From Photorhabdus cinerea (GTDB lineage Bacteria; Pseudomonadota; Gammaproteobacteria; Enterobacterales; Enterobacteriaceae), in contig NZ_PUJW01000006.1 in the NCBI RefSeq assembly GCF_011189575.1, forward strand, positions 124,001-188,000: a DNA stretch of 64,000 nucleotides. The letters are read 5' to 3'. Below, one piece after another: positions 35,649 to 45,202 of this stretch. Under the pieces are notes generated by a model. The model worked only from the letters and a program-made list of their open reading frames with translations. It was not told the origin of the DNA and searched no databases. Every line of letters starts with the position of its first letter. Position 1 is the stretch's first letter. Position numbers and translations under genes: made by a program.

Positions 35649-35972
35649 AGGGTAAAACGTTCCTTAACCCCAGTCGTCAGTGATGTTTTGATGGGAATGA
35701 ACTGTTAGAATGCAAAATGGGAAGTAAATCGCAATTTATCCCCATTTGTCTGGCAAGCAATATTAAGTGAGGAAGTTAACGAGTTCGCACAGGTCATTTG
35801 CATGATGAATATGGCAGTGATCACGCAGGAACGGCATGCGCGGAGATGGTGCTGGTAGCAGCAGTCGCTCTGCAAATGAACTTTAATGCAAATGAGGAAA
35901 TAAAATAGTACAGAAGAGCACATTAATATGAAATGTGCTCATTGGTTTTCATTAAAATTTTGATGAGTAGTT
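35649..35972 (+). other. Phage DNA with a broken small frame
   Basis: About 320 bases between A and the convergent KAP gene. A frame without start at 35779-35909 reads 'HLHDEYGSDHAGTACAEMVLVAAVALQMNFNANEEIK', which looks like the end of a real small phage protein with stops upstream. No terminator with a clear T-run was found. Confidence 0.3.
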
Positions 35973-37763
35973 TTATTCTATTCCCTCATACTGTTTCGAT
36001 TGTTTATTTTTATGCTTGTCAACAATCTCTTTTAGAGCATGTATCATCCATTTAATTCTAACTTTCTCAAGTCCAATTTTATTATCGTTGGTGGCTTCAA
36101 TATTTTCAATAATATCTTTAAGCCATTCCATTTCCAGATTAACAACATTATCATGGCAATATCTTGTAAGTAGAGCTTTATTAATTATAGCCTGCTGTTG
36201 AGGTGGTTTAGATAACCATTTTTTAACGAATGTTTTAGGAGGTATCTCAGCCAAAATAGCTATACTGGAATACATCCCTTCATATTGATGATTTCTTGTG
36301 ATTAGATTTCCGAATTCATTGACATTGTTATCTAATTTGCTGATTATATCTTCTGCAAATTTAGGGTATTGCTTTATTAAGCAATCTTCTGTTCTCTTAT
36401 TAAAGTATTCCTTTAATTCGTTTAATTTTTTCTTATCCACATACTCTTCAAAGAACAAATAACTGTATCCATCATATGAAAAATCATTTCTATAATTATA
36501 ATCATTTGAAATTAAATTGTTATACGGTAATTCATCTTGTTCATATAAATAATCTATATAATCTTTGCACTTTATAAATGTATCATCAAAATCAATATTG
36601 ATAACTTTTAAAGTAGAAAACATAAGCATGCAAGAAAACACATGTAGCAAATCTCCCTCATTTTTTTCTAATTTTTCAGAAAAAGTTTTTTGAATATCAC
36701 TGACAGCATTATTTACAACATTCTGATCTAATTGACTAAGATTATAAATCTTTTTCCATGATTTTATATTAGAACTTCCTTTTGTCATTAATATAATATT
36801 ATTAACTGACTCTTCTATTTCGTTGGGGTTAAATACACCATTAAATAATATATCAGCCAATATATCATTGGTTAGAACTGGATTGTAAAAATTAATACCA
36901 TTGTATTTTTCAAGCTTTTTCACAAGTGTCGAATCGAAAATCTCATAAGATGACTTGGCACGTAAATCTTTTTCGACCAGTGAGGATTTTTTCACCTCAA
37001 TACATATGGCTACAAACATTGATGTCATGTCCAGAATAATTTTCTCATACTCAAGATGTTCGTTTTTTAAACATCTATATAATAAATCTAAATTAATAAT
37101 AATTTCATTTAAAATTCTAAGTGACTTGCATTCAGACTGTTTGAAAATGCCAGTAATGTGCTCTCTATATTTTTCTAAGGTTTCCTTTGATATTTTATTT
37201 TCGATAAAAGAAATAAATGCATTATCTAGATCAGGGTGTAGTTTTACTGTATATCCAAAGACCTTTTCTTTCATCTCTTTGAATTGGTCTTCTAATTTTT
37301 CATCATGAGTTATAGCAATAACATGGCATTTATAGTGTTCAACGTACTTATTAATTACACCAAGTAATTCTTTTGAATTAAGCGAAGATCTTTCTAAATC
37401 ATCAAAAACAATTACTCTATCATTTTTTATATCATCTGAAATAATCTTTTTTATAATGGAATCACCTAAGTCAGATAGTTTTAAATTAATACCACTTATA
37501 TTTACTGTTGATAAAACTCCACGAGATAATATTTTTGCAACACTTTTAACTGGGTGCATTTTTGCAAATAAATCAGCATGAATTTCATCAGCATTATTTG
37601 TACCGAATAAACTCACATAATACATTTCGTTATTCTTTAGGCATTCTTTTATTGAGTGTGTTTTTCCTACCCCCCAATCACCAGTTACGAGGACAGCATA
37701 ACCGGGTTGTTTTAGGCTTTTATAAGTGTTGATACAGTTTTCAAAATTTTCTTTGGATTTCAT
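35973..37763 (-). CDS. KAP-type P-loop NTPase, probable anti-phage moron
   Basis: 596 residues from the ATG at 37763, chosen over two upstream Met codons because GAGG lies about 6 bases before it. Walker A GDWGVGKT (28-35), Walker B VIVFDD (117-122) followed by LER, as in KAP/PifA-like NTPases, then 'HVIAITHDEKL'. The last two thirds are helical and unlike anything I know. It is very AT-rich against the phage genes around it and lies between A and cos, where P2 has tin and old and where relatives keep varied defence genes. PifA of F plasmid, a KAP protein, blocks T7, so defence is the leading guess. No partner gene is present. Confidence 0.75.
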   Translation of the reverse strand: MKSKENFENCINTYKSLKQPGYAVLVTGDWGVGKTHSIKECLKNNEMYYVSLFGTNNADEIHADLFAKMHPVKSVAKILSRGVLSTVNISGINLKLSDLGDSIIKKIISDDIKNDRVIVFDDLERSSLNSKELLGVINKYVEHYKCHVIAITHDEKLEDQFKEMKEKVFGYTVKLHPDLDNAFISFIENKISKETLEKYREHITGIFKQSECKSLRILNEIIINLDLLYRCLKNEHLEYEKIILDMTSMFVAICIEVKKSSLVEKDLRAKSSYEIFDSTLVKKLEKYNGINFYNPVLTNDILADILFNGVFNPNEIEESVNNIILMTKGSSNIKSWKKIYNLSQLDQNVVNNAVSDIQKTFSEKLEKNEGDLLHVFSCMLMFSTLKVINIDFDDTFIKCKDYIDYLYEQDELPYNNLISNDYNYRNDFSYDGYSYLFFEEYVDKKKLNELKEYFNKRTEDCLIKQYPKFAEDIISKLDNNVNEFGNLITRNHQYEGMYSSIAILAEIPPKTFVKKWLSKPPQQQAIINKALLTRYCHDNVVNLEMEWLKDIIENIEATNDNKIGLEKVRIKWMIHALKEIVDKHKNKQSKQYEGIE

Positions 37764-38035
37764 ATTATCCTCTAATTTATAATTCATAAATGAAACCATC
37801 GGTAATTGTTAGATTCTGTGTAGCTGCCTTTTAGCTGCTAGTAATTAGTTTGAACTATTAAATTTACTGATAATTAATAGAATATGTACACACCATCAAT
37901 CTTAGTAGAAAACCACCCATTTTGCGCACCAATCCGCAAGATCAAACAAGGATCTCATCCCCTGTAAAGCATCAGCACTAGCTTCTTTCAGATTGTCTCT
38001 TGCATGTGCATGAAAAACACTACATTTAGTGAGCA
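37764..38035. other. Upstream region of the KAP gene, phage right-end DNA
   Basis: Holds the promoter for the KAP gene (AT-rich start, not resolved) and unassigned DNA up to the cos-like site. No gene seen. Confidence 0.3.
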
Positions 38036-38060
38036 GGCGCGGCGGGGTCACGACTGCGCG
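38036..38060. other. cos-like packaging site
   Basis: GGCGCGGCGGGG...ACTGCGCG. From memory, P2 cos reads GGCGAGGCGGGGAAAGCAC and continues TGCGCG, giving about 20 of 25 identities. It stands in the P2 cos place, between the moron gene and Q, in otherwise AT-rich DNA. Confidence 0.6.
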
Positions 38061-38138
38061 TGGCAGCGTCTGGTAACTGTGCTGGCCTCAAATTTCATAA
38101 TATAATCATTCTGTATTGAAACTATATTTCTTCCAGAC

Positions 38139-38166
38139 AAAAAAAAGACCGCTCAGTCGGCGGCCT
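38139..38166 (-). terminator. Terminator of the P-Q late operon
   Basis: Minus strand: a GC-rich stem (GCCGCC ... GCGGTC) followed by eight T, right after the portal gene stop. Confidence 0.85.
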
Positions 38167-38184
38167 CTCAATCAATGACGCGGG

Positions 38185-39219
38185 CTATTTGTCCTCGTTC
38201 ATATCCAATGAATACTGTTCAAATCGGATCACCTCCTCACCAATCCAGTCATTTAATTGTTTCATTTTACTTTGCAGCGGCATCAGTTCATTACGTACAA
38301 ACACCTTAGCCGCCTTCTCCACATCACCAAAACCGCCGGTATTCTGTGGAATAATCCCCATCATCTGCGGTGGTACACGGTGCGCGGCCAGTATGTCGTC
38401 ACGGCTGGCATTCTTGATATTTAAAAATTCATCCTTAGCCGCGGCTTCAGACAGTGGAATGGTCTGGATACCGTCTTTTTTACCGCCCGGCGCATATAAA
38501 AATAGATTGCGGAAATTACCCGGCCCCTTGGCATTTTTCAGCGCGTCGCGAATATTATCGATATCGGACAGGTTTTGTGACGCATCACTGATATACAGGA
38601 TGTAACCCGCATGGGAACCGTTCAGGTAATACTTGCGGCGAAACAGAGTGGCCGACTCATTCAGCAGCGCCGACGGCAAAGCAGCTAAATACTCCGGCAA
38701 TCCGTAAAGTTCCTGATTAATGTCGGGTTCAATCAGATGAAACACTTGCCCCGTCGGGAACGGGTATGGCTGGCTGTTGTAGCCATATTTCACAAACCAA
38801 TAGGTTTCCAAGTCTTCGCCGCGTCGGGTGAACTTGGCCGGGCAGTGATTCAGCTTCAAAGGCTGGCCGAGGCGATTCTTGCGTTGTTCAAGATAGGCAT
38901 TGCCAAACAGTATAAAGTCCAGCGCCCATGAGTCGAATGCCTGTCGGCTAAGTAGACGGTGTGGGATAAAGGTACTGGTCAGGATGTTGCGTTTGACATA
39001 AACCGCGCTGCTGTGGTGCGGCGCCGAGCGAAACGACAGCGCCAGCCCGTTAAAACTGATTGGCGGTTCATACCAGTTATCGACCAGTACACACTCCAGA
39101 TAATCAAACACCTCGCGCCGGTCAAGGACCGGGATCGGATCGCCAAAGGTGAATGCTTCAATCGATGGGCTGGCTGTGGTTTTCACCGTCGGGCTGCGTT
39201 TTCTGTTTTTACGGCTCAT
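38185..39219 (-). CDS. Q: Portal protein gpQ
   Basis: 344 residues, exactly the size of P2 Q. 'HHSSAVYVKRNILTSTFIPHRLLSRQAFDSWALDFILFGNAYLEQ' and 'GDVEKAAKVFVRNELMPLQSKMKQLNDWIGEEVIRFEQYSLD' match the PBSX/P2 portal family. It forms the dodecameric ring for DNA entry. The start overlaps the stop of P by one base. Confidence 0.95.
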   Translation of the reverse strand: MSRKNRKRSPTVKTTASPSIEAFTFGDPIPVLDRREVFDYLECVLVDNWYEPPISFNGLALSFRSAPHHSSAVYVKRNILTSTFIPHRLLSRQAFDSWALDFILFGNAYLEQRKNRLGQPLKLNHCPAKFTRRGEDLETYWFVKYGYNSQPYPFPTGQVFHLIEPDINQELYGLPEYLAALPSALLNESATLFRRKYYLNGSHAGYILYISDASQNLSDIDNIRDALKNAKGPGNFRNLFLYAPGGKKDGIQTIPLSEAAAKDEFLNIKNASRDDILAAHRVPPQMMGIIPQNTGGFGDVEKAAKVFVRNELMPLQSKMKQLNDWIGEEVIRFEQYSLDMNEDK

Positions 39220-40976
39220 CAGTAAACCTCAACAATATTTCTATGGTGGGGAGTGTCACCGGTAATCGGTTCATTAAACAGGGCGTGCATGGCGGCCCAT
39301 GCCAGATCTGCGTGACTGGCTTCTTCGCTACGGCTGGTTTGATAGGTCGGGCGGTTGCCGCTGGCGGTGGTAGAACGGCGGATAGCCATAAAACTTTGTG
39401 CAATGTCGGTCTGGCCGGCGTCAAACTCCAACCGACGATGGTTGATAATGTCCCATGCCTTAAGTACCAGCGCGTTTTTAACGGCGGGGTTATAGACAAA
39501 TTCCCGCACGGATGGGAAAAATTCTTTGACGTTTTGGTAAACCCCATGCCCGACGCCAGTCGAGTCAATGCCGATATATTCGACGTTGTACTGTTCCGTC
39601 AGTCGTTTGATGGCGTCAGACTGAGCGCGAAAGTTCATGCCACGCCACTGATGACGTTCAAGGATGCGGAATTTGCCACCCGGTACCTGCGGTGGAGCGA
39701 CTACGACACAACCGGCACTGTCGCCATTCTCGCCCCCTTTGGCGGGGTCATAACCGATCCAGACAGGGTGATAACCATACGGGCGTAGCATCAGGGGTTG
39801 CACATCGTCCCAGATTTCCCAGCTATCGACCATGCAACCCTGCATCAGTTGCAGTGAGAAAATGGATTCGATATCGTCCATAAATTCACACATCAGCAGG
39901 TTCTGGTACTCGTCCGGGCTGTATTCCAGCCGTAACTGGTCAATATCAAACAGGTTACAGCCGCCCCTGACGGCATCTTCAACCGTGACAATCTGCCGCC
40001 ACTGACCATCGGCACATCGTAGGCCGCTGGCTAATGCTTGATGGCTAATATCAATGTCAATACGATTGGCCTTGGCGCGGCCGCGATTAAACAGTTTGCC
40101 TGACCAATACGGGTACGCGCTGTGGGTTAAGCTGGACGGGGTAGAAAAGTAAGTCTGGCGCCATTTTTTGTGCATTGCCATACCGGATGCTACCTTGCGC
40201 AGTTCCTGAAATTTCGAAATCCAGAAATATTCATCCAGATAGAGATTGCCGTGATAGCTTTGTGCGGTGCGGGCATTGGTGCCGAGAAAATACAGGGTGG
40301 CGCCATTATTCAGGGTGATCGGGTCGCCTTTTAGTTCGACGTCCACTTCCCGTGCCATTTCCAGGATGTACTGCTTGAATACGTGGGCCTGTGCTTTACT
40401 GGCAGAGAGAAATATCTGATTGCGTCCGGTATTCAACGCATCGATCAGGGCTTCACGGGCAAAAAAGAATGTCGCACCAATCTGACGGGATTTCAGGATA
40501 TTACGGATACGATGCGCTAATCCGGCGTGATACCAGCCATGTTGATAACCGAACAGGGTCGAGCGGAAAATGTCTTCCAGCTTTTTGACTTGTTCTTCAC
40601 TGAACACGTTCTTTTCCGGTGGCCGGTGCTCACCTTTGTTGCGGTTGGCAATTTTGGGGTTCAGATCGGTTTCATTACCGCTGCCGCTATATTTCCTGAT
40701 CCGCGCTTGTCGTTCTAACTGACGGTGCAGCAGGTCAATTTCCTTAAAGTCTTTGCCTTCTTTTTGCTCCTTGGCGATAAGCTGACATAGCCGTGCTTCA
40801 AGGGACAATTCGATTCGTTCAAACGGGGTCATCTCATCCCATTTGTCGCGACGTTTCCAGCTATGGATAGTGGCCGCTTTTTCGTTGAGCATTTCCGCAA
40901 TCCGTGCAATCCGGTACCCGTTAAAATACAGGTGCATTGCGTGCTTACGGGGATCAAAATCAGATGTTGTTTTCAT
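39219..40976 (-). CDS. P: Terminase ATPase subunit gpP
   Basis: 585 residues (P2 P is 590). N-terminal helix-turn-helix 'RIARIAEMLNEKAATIHSWKRRDKWD', ATPase part with 'NILKSRQIGATFFFAREAL' (Walker A-like) and 'NLYLDEYFWI' (Walker B), then the nuclease-like domain 'IGYDPAKGGENGDSAG' with acidic residues. It packs DNA from cos together with M. Confidence 0.95.
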   Translation of the reverse strand: MKTTSDFDPRKHAMHLYFNGYRIARIAEMLNEKAATIHSWKRRDKWDEMTPFERIELSLEARLCQLIAKEQKEGKDFKEIDLLHRQLERQARIRKYSGSGNETDLNPKIANRNKGEHRPPEKNVFSEEQVKKLEDIFRSTLFGYQHGWYHAGLAHRIRNILKSRQIGATFFFAREALIDALNTGRNQIFLSASKAQAHVFKQYILEMAREVDVELKGDPITLNNGATLYFLGTNARTAQSYHGNLYLDEYFWISKFQELRKVASGMAMHKKWRQTYFSTPSSLTHSAYPYWSGKLFNRGRAKANRIDIDISHQALASGLRCADGQWRQIVTVEDAVRGGCNLFDIDQLRLEYSPDEYQNLLMCEFMDDIESIFSLQLMQGCMVDSWEIWDDVQPLMLRPYGYHPVWIGYDPAKGGENGDSAGCVVVAPPQVPGGKFRILERHQWRGMNFRAQSDAIKRLTEQYNVEYIGIDSTGVGHGVYQNVKEFFPSVREFVYNPAVKNALVLKAWDIINHRRLEFDAGQTDIAQSFMAIRRSTTASGNRPTYQTSRSEEASHADLAWAAMHALFNEPITGDTPHHRNIVEVY

Positions 40977-41020
40977 ATCACCAGACTACAGACCCGCCCG
41001 TCATTTCTCTGTGTCTGCCC

Positions 41021-41040
41021 TGTGTGTCAGTCCAGACACA
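41021..41040. promoter_or_regulatory. Ogr-type late promoter site between P and O
   Basis: Two overlapping TGT-N12-ACA matches (41021-41038 and 41023-41040), inside TGTGTGTCAGTCCAGACACA. This is the P2 Ogr/Delta binding pattern and it lies between the divergent P and O genes, serving both late promoters. Confidence 0.8.
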
Positions 41041-41118
41041 ACCGCATTTTATTGTTTCCTCGACTTGACGATACAAACTAGTAGGCCATGACTGACCCAT
41101 TGATAATCAGGGCTTACA

Positions 41119-41956
41119 ATGCCGAAGAAATCCAAACCCTTTCGAATCTGTGTAGAAGGCGCAACCACAGACGGGCGCAAGGTTCAGCGCGAATGGCTGA
41201 CACAGATTGCCGCCAACTATGACCCGCAGACCTACGGTGCACGCATCAACATGGAGCATTACAATTTTTCGTGGAGTCCTCGCTTTGGTGATGTGGAATC
41301 GGTTTTTACCGAAGAAATCAAGGACGGCGCGCTGGCGGGCAAGTTGGGGCTGTATGGGGTACTTTCACCCACCGATGATCTGGTAGAAATGAACCGTAAG
41401 CGCCAAAAAGTTTACACCTCTGCTGAAATCAACCTAGATTTTGCCGACTTCGGCGGGGCGTATCTGGTGGGATTGGCCGTTACTGACAGTCCGGCAAGTC
41501 TTGGCACCGAAATGTTGCAGTTTAGCGCTAATGCGGACAGCAATTCCTCTCAATTCAAGGAAGCAGCACCCAGACAACCTCTTTACGGCAGCGGAAGAAA
41601 CCCTGTTTGAGTTTGTGGATGCACTAGAGGAAAGCGAAAAGCCCTCTCTCTTTTCCCGTGTACAGGCATTTTTCCATAAGAAGCAGCAAGCTGACGATGC
41701 CCGTTTTAACGATATCCATCAGGCCGTCGAATTATGTGCCCAAGAGCAGCAGGCCACAGTGGAAGCCGTGAGCACACTTTCTCAACAAATAGGCGAAATA
41801 ACCGCTATCAAACGGAAGCAGACTGAACTTGAAACCCAGCTTCGTGACTTAAAAACTCAGTTGAGTCAGCAAGACAGCCAGAAAACACACCGACCTGTTT
41901 CGCTGGGATCGCCGAACGCTGACACTCCAGTCAGTAAACATCTGACCAACTGTTAA
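41119..41956 (+). pseudogene. O: Capsid scaffold/protease gpO, frameshifted
   Basis: Frame 1 runs from 41119 and shifts to nonsense after 'SSQFKEAAP'; it stops at 41610. Frame 2 continues the protein as 'DNLFTAAEETLFEFVDALEE' to 41956. Deleting one C of the CCC run at 41569-41571 restores a smooth 278-residue gpO. The first half is the serine protease ('INMEHYNF', 'SPASLGTEML'), the second the coiled-coil scaffold. Unless it is a sequencing error, the protein is cut before the scaffold part. Confidence 0.85.
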
Positions 41957-41968
41957 TGGAACAATCCC

Positions 41969-43072
41969 ATGAAGAATGAAACTCGATTTAAATTTAACGC
42001 CTTTCTGATGCGTCTGGGTGAAATTTACGGTGTGGACGCCACGGCATTTACAGGTAAGGTAGACGTCAATCCATCCGTTGCTCAGACGTTGGAAGATGAA
42101 ATCCAGCAAAGCGCCGATTTCCTGCAAAAAATTAACATGGTTCCCGTCAGTGAGCAGTCGGGCGAAGCGATTGGGCTAGGTGTCGGTTCGACTATTGCAG
42201 GGACGACAGACACCGACAGTAAGGAGCGAGAAACTTCCGATCCGACCCGACTCAACGCTATTGAGTACAAATGCGAACAAACCAACTTTGATACTAGCAT
42301 TCCTTACAAAAAACTTGACTTATGGGCGAAATTTCAAGATTTCCAGTTACGTATCCGTAACGCCATTATCAGACGTCAGGCATTGGACCGCATTATGATC
42401 GGCTGGAATGGGGTTAAACGGGCCAAAACCTCAAACCGCGTTCAATATCCACTATTGCAGGATGTAAATATCGGCTGGTTGGAGAAAATCCGACAGGATG
42501 CACCGGATCATGTCATGAGCAATATCACTGACGAAGCCGGTAAAGTTATATCTGAAACCATCCGTGTGGGAGAAGGCGGTGATTTCAATAATCTGGACGC
42601 ACTGGTGATAGATACCGTCAACAATGCTATCGACCCAGAATATCAGGATGATACGGAGCTGATGGTCATCTGTGGCCGTGAACTGTTGGCTGACAAATAT
42701 TTTCCGTTGGTCAATCAGTCGCAGCCCAACACCGAGAAAATGGCGGCAGATGTGATTATCAGCCAGAAACGTATCGGTAATTTGCCTGCGGTGCGCGTAC
42801 CGTATTTCCCGCCCAAAGCCTTGCTAATTAGCCGTCTGGATAATCTGTCTATCTATTATCAGGAAGGCACTCGCCGACGTTCTGTGCTGGATAACCCCAA
42901 ACGTGATCGCATTGAAAACTACGAATCAGTCAATGAAGCGTATGTCGTTGAAGACTATCGTGGTGTGGCCCTGATTGAAAATATCGAGATGTTGGCAGCC
43001 AGCAAAAAAGCAGCGTTGCCGCAGCCAGATAATGCCGCATCTGAGCACAACGCCGACACTGAGGAACAATAA
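41969..43072 (+). CDS. N: Major capsid protein gpN
   Basis: 367 residues (P2 N is 357). Opening 'TRFKFNAFLMRLGEIYGVDA' with the processed N-terminal region, 'FDTSIPYKKLDLWAKFQDFQLRIRNAIIRRQALDRIMIGWNG' and 'RRRSVLDNPKRDRIENYESVNEAYVVEDYRG' are the P2 capsid pattern. It follows O by 12 bases and overlaps M by one base. Confidence 0.95.
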   Translation: MKNETRFKFNAFLMRLGEIYGVDATAFTGKVDVNPSVAQTLEDEIQQSADFLQKINMVPVSEQSGEAIGLGVGSTIAGTTDTDSKERETSDPTRLNAIEYKCEQTNFDTSIPYKKLDLWAKFQDFQLRIRNAIIRRQALDRIMIGWNGVKRAKTSNRVQYPLLQDVNIGWLEKIRQDAPDHVMSNITDEAGKVISETIRVGEGGDFNNLDALVIDTVNNAIDPEYQDDTELMVICGRELLADKYFPLVNQSQPNTEKMAADVIISQKRIGNLPAVRVPYFPPKALLISRLDNLSIYYQEGTRRRSVLDNPKRDRIENYESVNEAYVVEDYRGVALIENIEMLAASKKAALPQPDNAASEHNADTEEQ

Positions 43073-43737
43073 TGGCTAGCCCGTGGCAGCGTCACCGAAT
43101 GCGATTACAGGCGACCGAGGCCGCTCAACTGAGTAGCCCCGCGCGGCAAAATCACGGCGGTTATAACCAGATGCTGCTGATGCTGGAGCAAGACCGCCGT
43201 CACCTTAAAAAAATCCAGTCTATGGAGCGCAAAGCGCAGCACAAAAGGCAGATATTGCCTAAATATGCGCCGTGGATTACTGGGGTATTACAGGGGGGCA
43301 TAGGTCATCAAGATGATGTGCTGATGTATGTCCTGCTGTGGCGTATTGATGCCGGTGATTATGATGGTGCGCTGGATATCGCTGAGTACGCGTTACAGCA
43401 CCGACTCGCTATGCCTGAAAATCATGAGCGGACAACGGGCTGTGCCGTGACAGAAGAGATCGCCGAAGCCGCCCAGCGTTGTTATACCGCTAAATCTCCG
43501 ATGCCTCTTGCCACGCTGGAACGGGCGGCTAATCTCACCCACGATCAGGATATGCCCGATAAGGTGAGGGCGGAGTTATATAAATGGCTCGGTTATAGCC
43601 AGCGGGATAACAACCAGCCGCAGCCTGCCTATTGTTCACTGAGCAGGGTTTTAGAACTGAATAATCATGTTGGCGTGAAAAAAGACTTAGAGCAACTTGC
43701 CAGAGCGCTCCGCAGTCAGAAACACGACAACACATAA
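43072..43737 (+). CDS. M: Terminase endonuclease subunit gpM
   Basis: 221 residues. 'SPWQRHRMRLQATEAA' at the start and 'VLQGGIGHQDDVLMYVLLWRIDAGDYDGALDIAEYALQH' are characteristic of P2 M, which cuts at cos. Confidence 0.93.
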   Translation: MASPWQRHRMRLQATEAAQLSSPARQNHGGYNQMLLMLEQDRRHLKKIQSMERKAQHKRQILPKYAPWITGVLQGGIGHQDDVLMYVLLWRIDAGDYDGALDIAEYALQHRLAMPENHERTTGCAVTEEIAEAAQRCYTAKSPMPLATLERAANLTHDQDMPDKVRAELYKWLGYSQRDNNQPQPAYCSLSRVLELNNHVGVKKDLEQLARALRSQKHDNT

Positions 43738-43819
43738 CCGAACGTGCCAACGCGCCGGGGCGGCACGGGGTGGCGAAGTCTCAACGCCCTGTTCACCGCC
43801 CACCTATTCAGGGGGCAAT

Positions 43820-44284
43820 ATGGACTTTATTTCAACCGCACCCGCAACGGATAAACAGGCCACCATGACCAGTGTCCCGTTTTTTCCTGCTATCGAGATC
43901 GGTCGCTACCGTGACGAGATGCGCACAGATGGTACGGTCACCGCGCCGAGATTACATCAAGCAATTTCCAACGCCATTGTTGAGGTGAATCGCGAGCTGA
44001 ACCATTGGCGGCAGATCCATATCGATGAGGGATACTCATCACTGGCCGACATTCCCGCCGACACTCTCAATGGCGAGAGTGAGTTGGTTTATCTCTATCG
44101 TCGTGCGGTGTTTTGCCTGACCAAGGCGAATCTGATCGAACGTTACCGCGATATCGACACTACTCAGACTGGCAGCAAAAAGGCTGAGGCAATGGAAATC
44201 ACCATTGACGACCTGTGGCGGGATGCGCAATGGGCGATGCGCCGGATACAAGGATATAACCATGTGATAGTGGAGCTGATCTAG
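43820..44284 (+). CDS. L: Head completion protein gpL
   Basis: 154 residues from the ATG with GGGGGC before it; the frame extends upstream without need. 'FFPAIEIGRYRDEMRTDGTVTAPRLHQAISNAIVEVNREL', 'ADIPADTLNGESELVYLYRRAVFCLTKANLIERYRDID' and 'TIDDLWRDAQWAMRRIQ' match P2 L. It closes the filled head. 82 bases separate it from M. Confidence 0.92.
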   Translation: MDFISTAPATDKQATMTSVPFFPAIEIGRYRDEMRTDGTVTAPRLHQAISNAIVEVNRELNHWRQIHIDEGYSSLADIPADTLNGESELVYLYRRAVFCLTKANLIERYRDIDTTQTGSKKAEAMEITIDDLWRDAQWAMRRIQGYNHVIVELI

Positions 44285-44487
44285 TGCAAGTGCGGGCGCA
44301 ACAGTATGACACCGTGGATTCCTTATGCTGGCGCCACTATGGACGAACACAGGGAGTCACCGAACGGGTATTAGAAGCCAATCCCGGTTTGGCTGATGTT
44401 GGGGCCATCCTGCCGCAGGGTATCGAGATTGAACTGCCTGAAATCATTCCCGTTCCTGTAACGCCCATCATTCAATTATGGGATTAG
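44284..44487 (+). CDS. X: Tail protein gpX (LysM-like)
   Basis: 67 residues from GTG overlapping the L stop by one base. 'QQYDTVDSLCWRHYGRTQGVTERVLEANPGLADVGAILPQGIEIELPE' is a LysM-type fold as in P2 X; it is a small structural tail part. Confidence 0.92.
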   Translation: MQVRAQQYDTVDSLCWRHYGRTQGVTERVLEANPGLADVGAILPQGIEIELPEIIPVPVTPIIQLWD

Positions 44488-44490
44488 AAA

Positions 44491-44814
44491 ATGGACAAAC
44501 AACCGGATTTATGGGCTGATTTATTGAATGGCCTGAGAAATTCATGGCCGCAGATATCCGGCTCCTTACTGGCTGTACTGATCTGTTATGGTCGCCTGAT
44601 TTATGACGGTGTAGAGCGAAAAAAACGCTGGGTTGAACCGTTGCTATGTGGCGCGTTGTCGTGGGGTGTTTCCAGCGGACTGGAATTGTTTGGTATTCCC
44701 GGCAGTGTTTCACCGGCTTTGGGGGGCGCCATTGGTTTTATTGGTGTTGAAAAACTGCGTGAATTTGCCCTTCGCGCAATTAATAAACGTTTGGGAGACA
44801 AATCACGTGACTAG
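44491..44814 (+). CDS. Holin
   Basis: 107 residues with about three hydrophobic segments: 'SGSLLAVLICYGRLIYD', 'PLLCGALSWGVSSGLELFG', 'PALGGAIGFIGVEKL', and a charged C-terminal tail. This is a LydA/phage holin family 3-type layout rather than P2 Y. It opens the inner membrane for the lysis enzyme and overlaps the next gene by 8 bases. Confidence 0.8.
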   Translation: MDKQPDLWADLLNGLRNSWPQISGSLLAVLICYGRLIYDGVERKKRWVEPLLCGALSWGVSSGLELFGIPGSVSPALGGAIGFIGVEKLREFALRAINKRLGDKSRD

Positions 44815-45202
44815 AGGTGTTCGCAATCATAATCCGGGCAATATTCGCCACGGCGATAAATGGCTGGGATTACACGACATACAAACAGACCCGTCATTTT
44901 GTCATTTTGTGTCACCAGAATACGGCATACGGGCCATTATCAAGATTATCCGCAATTATGAACGAAAATATGGATTGAATAGTATCCGGCAGATAATTTC
45001 TCGTTGGGCACCCCCGAATGAAAATGATACCGAAAATTACATTGCATATATGAGCCAGACGGTTGGTATTCCCTGTAACGCAGTGATTGATGTTGATAAT
45101 CCGGTGATCATGACTCGATTGGTTTGCGCCATCATTCAAATGGAGAACGGACAGCAACCATATGCCGATATGATCATTAAACGGGCGTTTGCGCTGTTAT
45201 GA
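44807..45202 (+). CDS. Probable endolysin ('RGVRNHNPGNIR' type)
   Basis: 131 residues from GTG 44807. The opening TRGVRNHNPGNIRHGDKWLG is a well-known marker of phage proteins often labelled 'structural protein' but related to lysozyme-like muralytic folds. Its place between holin and spanins is that of P2 K (endolysin), so I call it the lysis enzyme. No signal peptide is seen. It is not the usual P2 K lysozyme family. Confidence 0.7.
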   Translation: MTRGVRNHNPGNIRHGDKWLGLHDIQTDPSFCHFVSPEYGIRAIIKIIRNYERKYGLNSIRQIISRWAPPNENDTENYIAYMSQTVGIPCNAVIDVDNPVIMTRLVCAIIQMENGQQPYADMIIKRAFALL

